DNA of 7,329 nt from Candidatus Zixiibacteriota bacterium (GTDB lineage: Bacteria > Zixibacteria > MSB-5A5 > GN15 > FEB-12). The notes under the pieces are model-generated. The model searched no databases. It was not told the origin of the DNA and saw only the letters and a program-made list of their open reading frames with translations. The position numbers and the translations under genes are program-made. The DNA lies in the NCBI GenBank assembly GCA_029932795.1, contig JAOZPL010000099.1, forward strand, positions 1-7,329. The letters are read 5' to 3'. Below, one piece after another: positions 7,236-7,329 of this stretch (positions are counted from its first letter, which is position 1; the number at the start of each line of letters is the position of its first letter).

Positions 7236-7329
7236 GACGTCGTACTCGTAGTATCCCAGTCCGGTTTGTGTATACAGGCGGTCATCAAAACGTTCCGCTC
7301 GAAACCATCACCATAACCGGGGTCAGCCG
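7236..7329 (-). pseudogene. Upstream part of the propeller gene, apparently shifted by one base
   Basis: Upstream of the TTG at 7235 the propeller frame stays open to 7307 and encodes FDDRLYTQTGLGYYEYDV, which looks like a normal propeller blade. It then meets TGA at 7308-7310. In the neighbouring frame the window edge reads ADPGYGDGFERNV without a stop. Adding one T to the four-T run on the coding strand (7287-7290) joins these as GFERNV-FDDRLY in one frame. The simplest reading is a single-base deletion, either real or an assembly error, in a gene that continues beyond the window. If real, the gene is broken here. Confidence 0.5.

Noticed and set aside
1..7329. Mobile elements, CRISPR array, tRNA or rRNA genes
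   Set aside because: No transposase or integrase reading, no regularly spaced direct repeats, no cloverleaf-like sequence and no rRNA-like stretch was found; almost all bases are accounted for by the five protein genes.

Overview
The window is a bacterial chromosomal segment in which every supported gene lies on the minus strand, so transcription runs from the right end to the left. In transcription order the genes are: a multi-blade beta-propeller protein (incomplete at the window edge), a membrane-anchored YbbR/CdaR-type protein, the tRNA t6A enzyme TsaD, a large fused radical SAM protein (TIGR03960-type enzyme plus a TIGR03936/DUF2344 tail), and the 16S rRNA cytosine methyltransferase RsmB. 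Coding density is high. The only gaps are about 111 bases before the YbbR gene, about 111 bases between tsaD and the radical SAM gene, and 64 bases at the left edge.

The gene content is bacterial: TsaD of bacterial length, RsmB with a NusB-like head, and YbbR. The stand-alone Reg_prop-type propeller, the fused radical SAM/DUF2344 protein and the moderate GC content (judged by eye, not computed) suggest an environmental lineage of the FCB group or a related candidate phylum, for example Zixibacteria-like. That placement is an inference from the general character of the proteins and no marker here proves it.

The layout suggests two tightly coupled pairs. The YbbR gene overlaps the start of tsaD by 20 bases. 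The radical SAM gene ends 6 bases before the rsmB start. Between the pairs there is a hairpin followed by a T-run on the coding strand (possible terminator) and a weak promoter-like sequence, so the pairs may be separate transcripts or a leaky read-through unit. The shared theme of the last three genes is RNA modification or translation: TsaD modifies tRNA, RsmB modifies 16S rRNA, and the radical SAM protein between them has no established function.

The two most informative points are these. First, the propeller gene's 5' end looks frameshifted by one base at a four-base homopolymer about 40 bases from the window edge. Second, the uncharacterised radical SAM fusion sits between two RNA-modification genes. 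I found no CRISPR array, transposon, tRNA, rRNA, attachment site or other clearly novel multi-gene system; this is mostly a housekeeping region.
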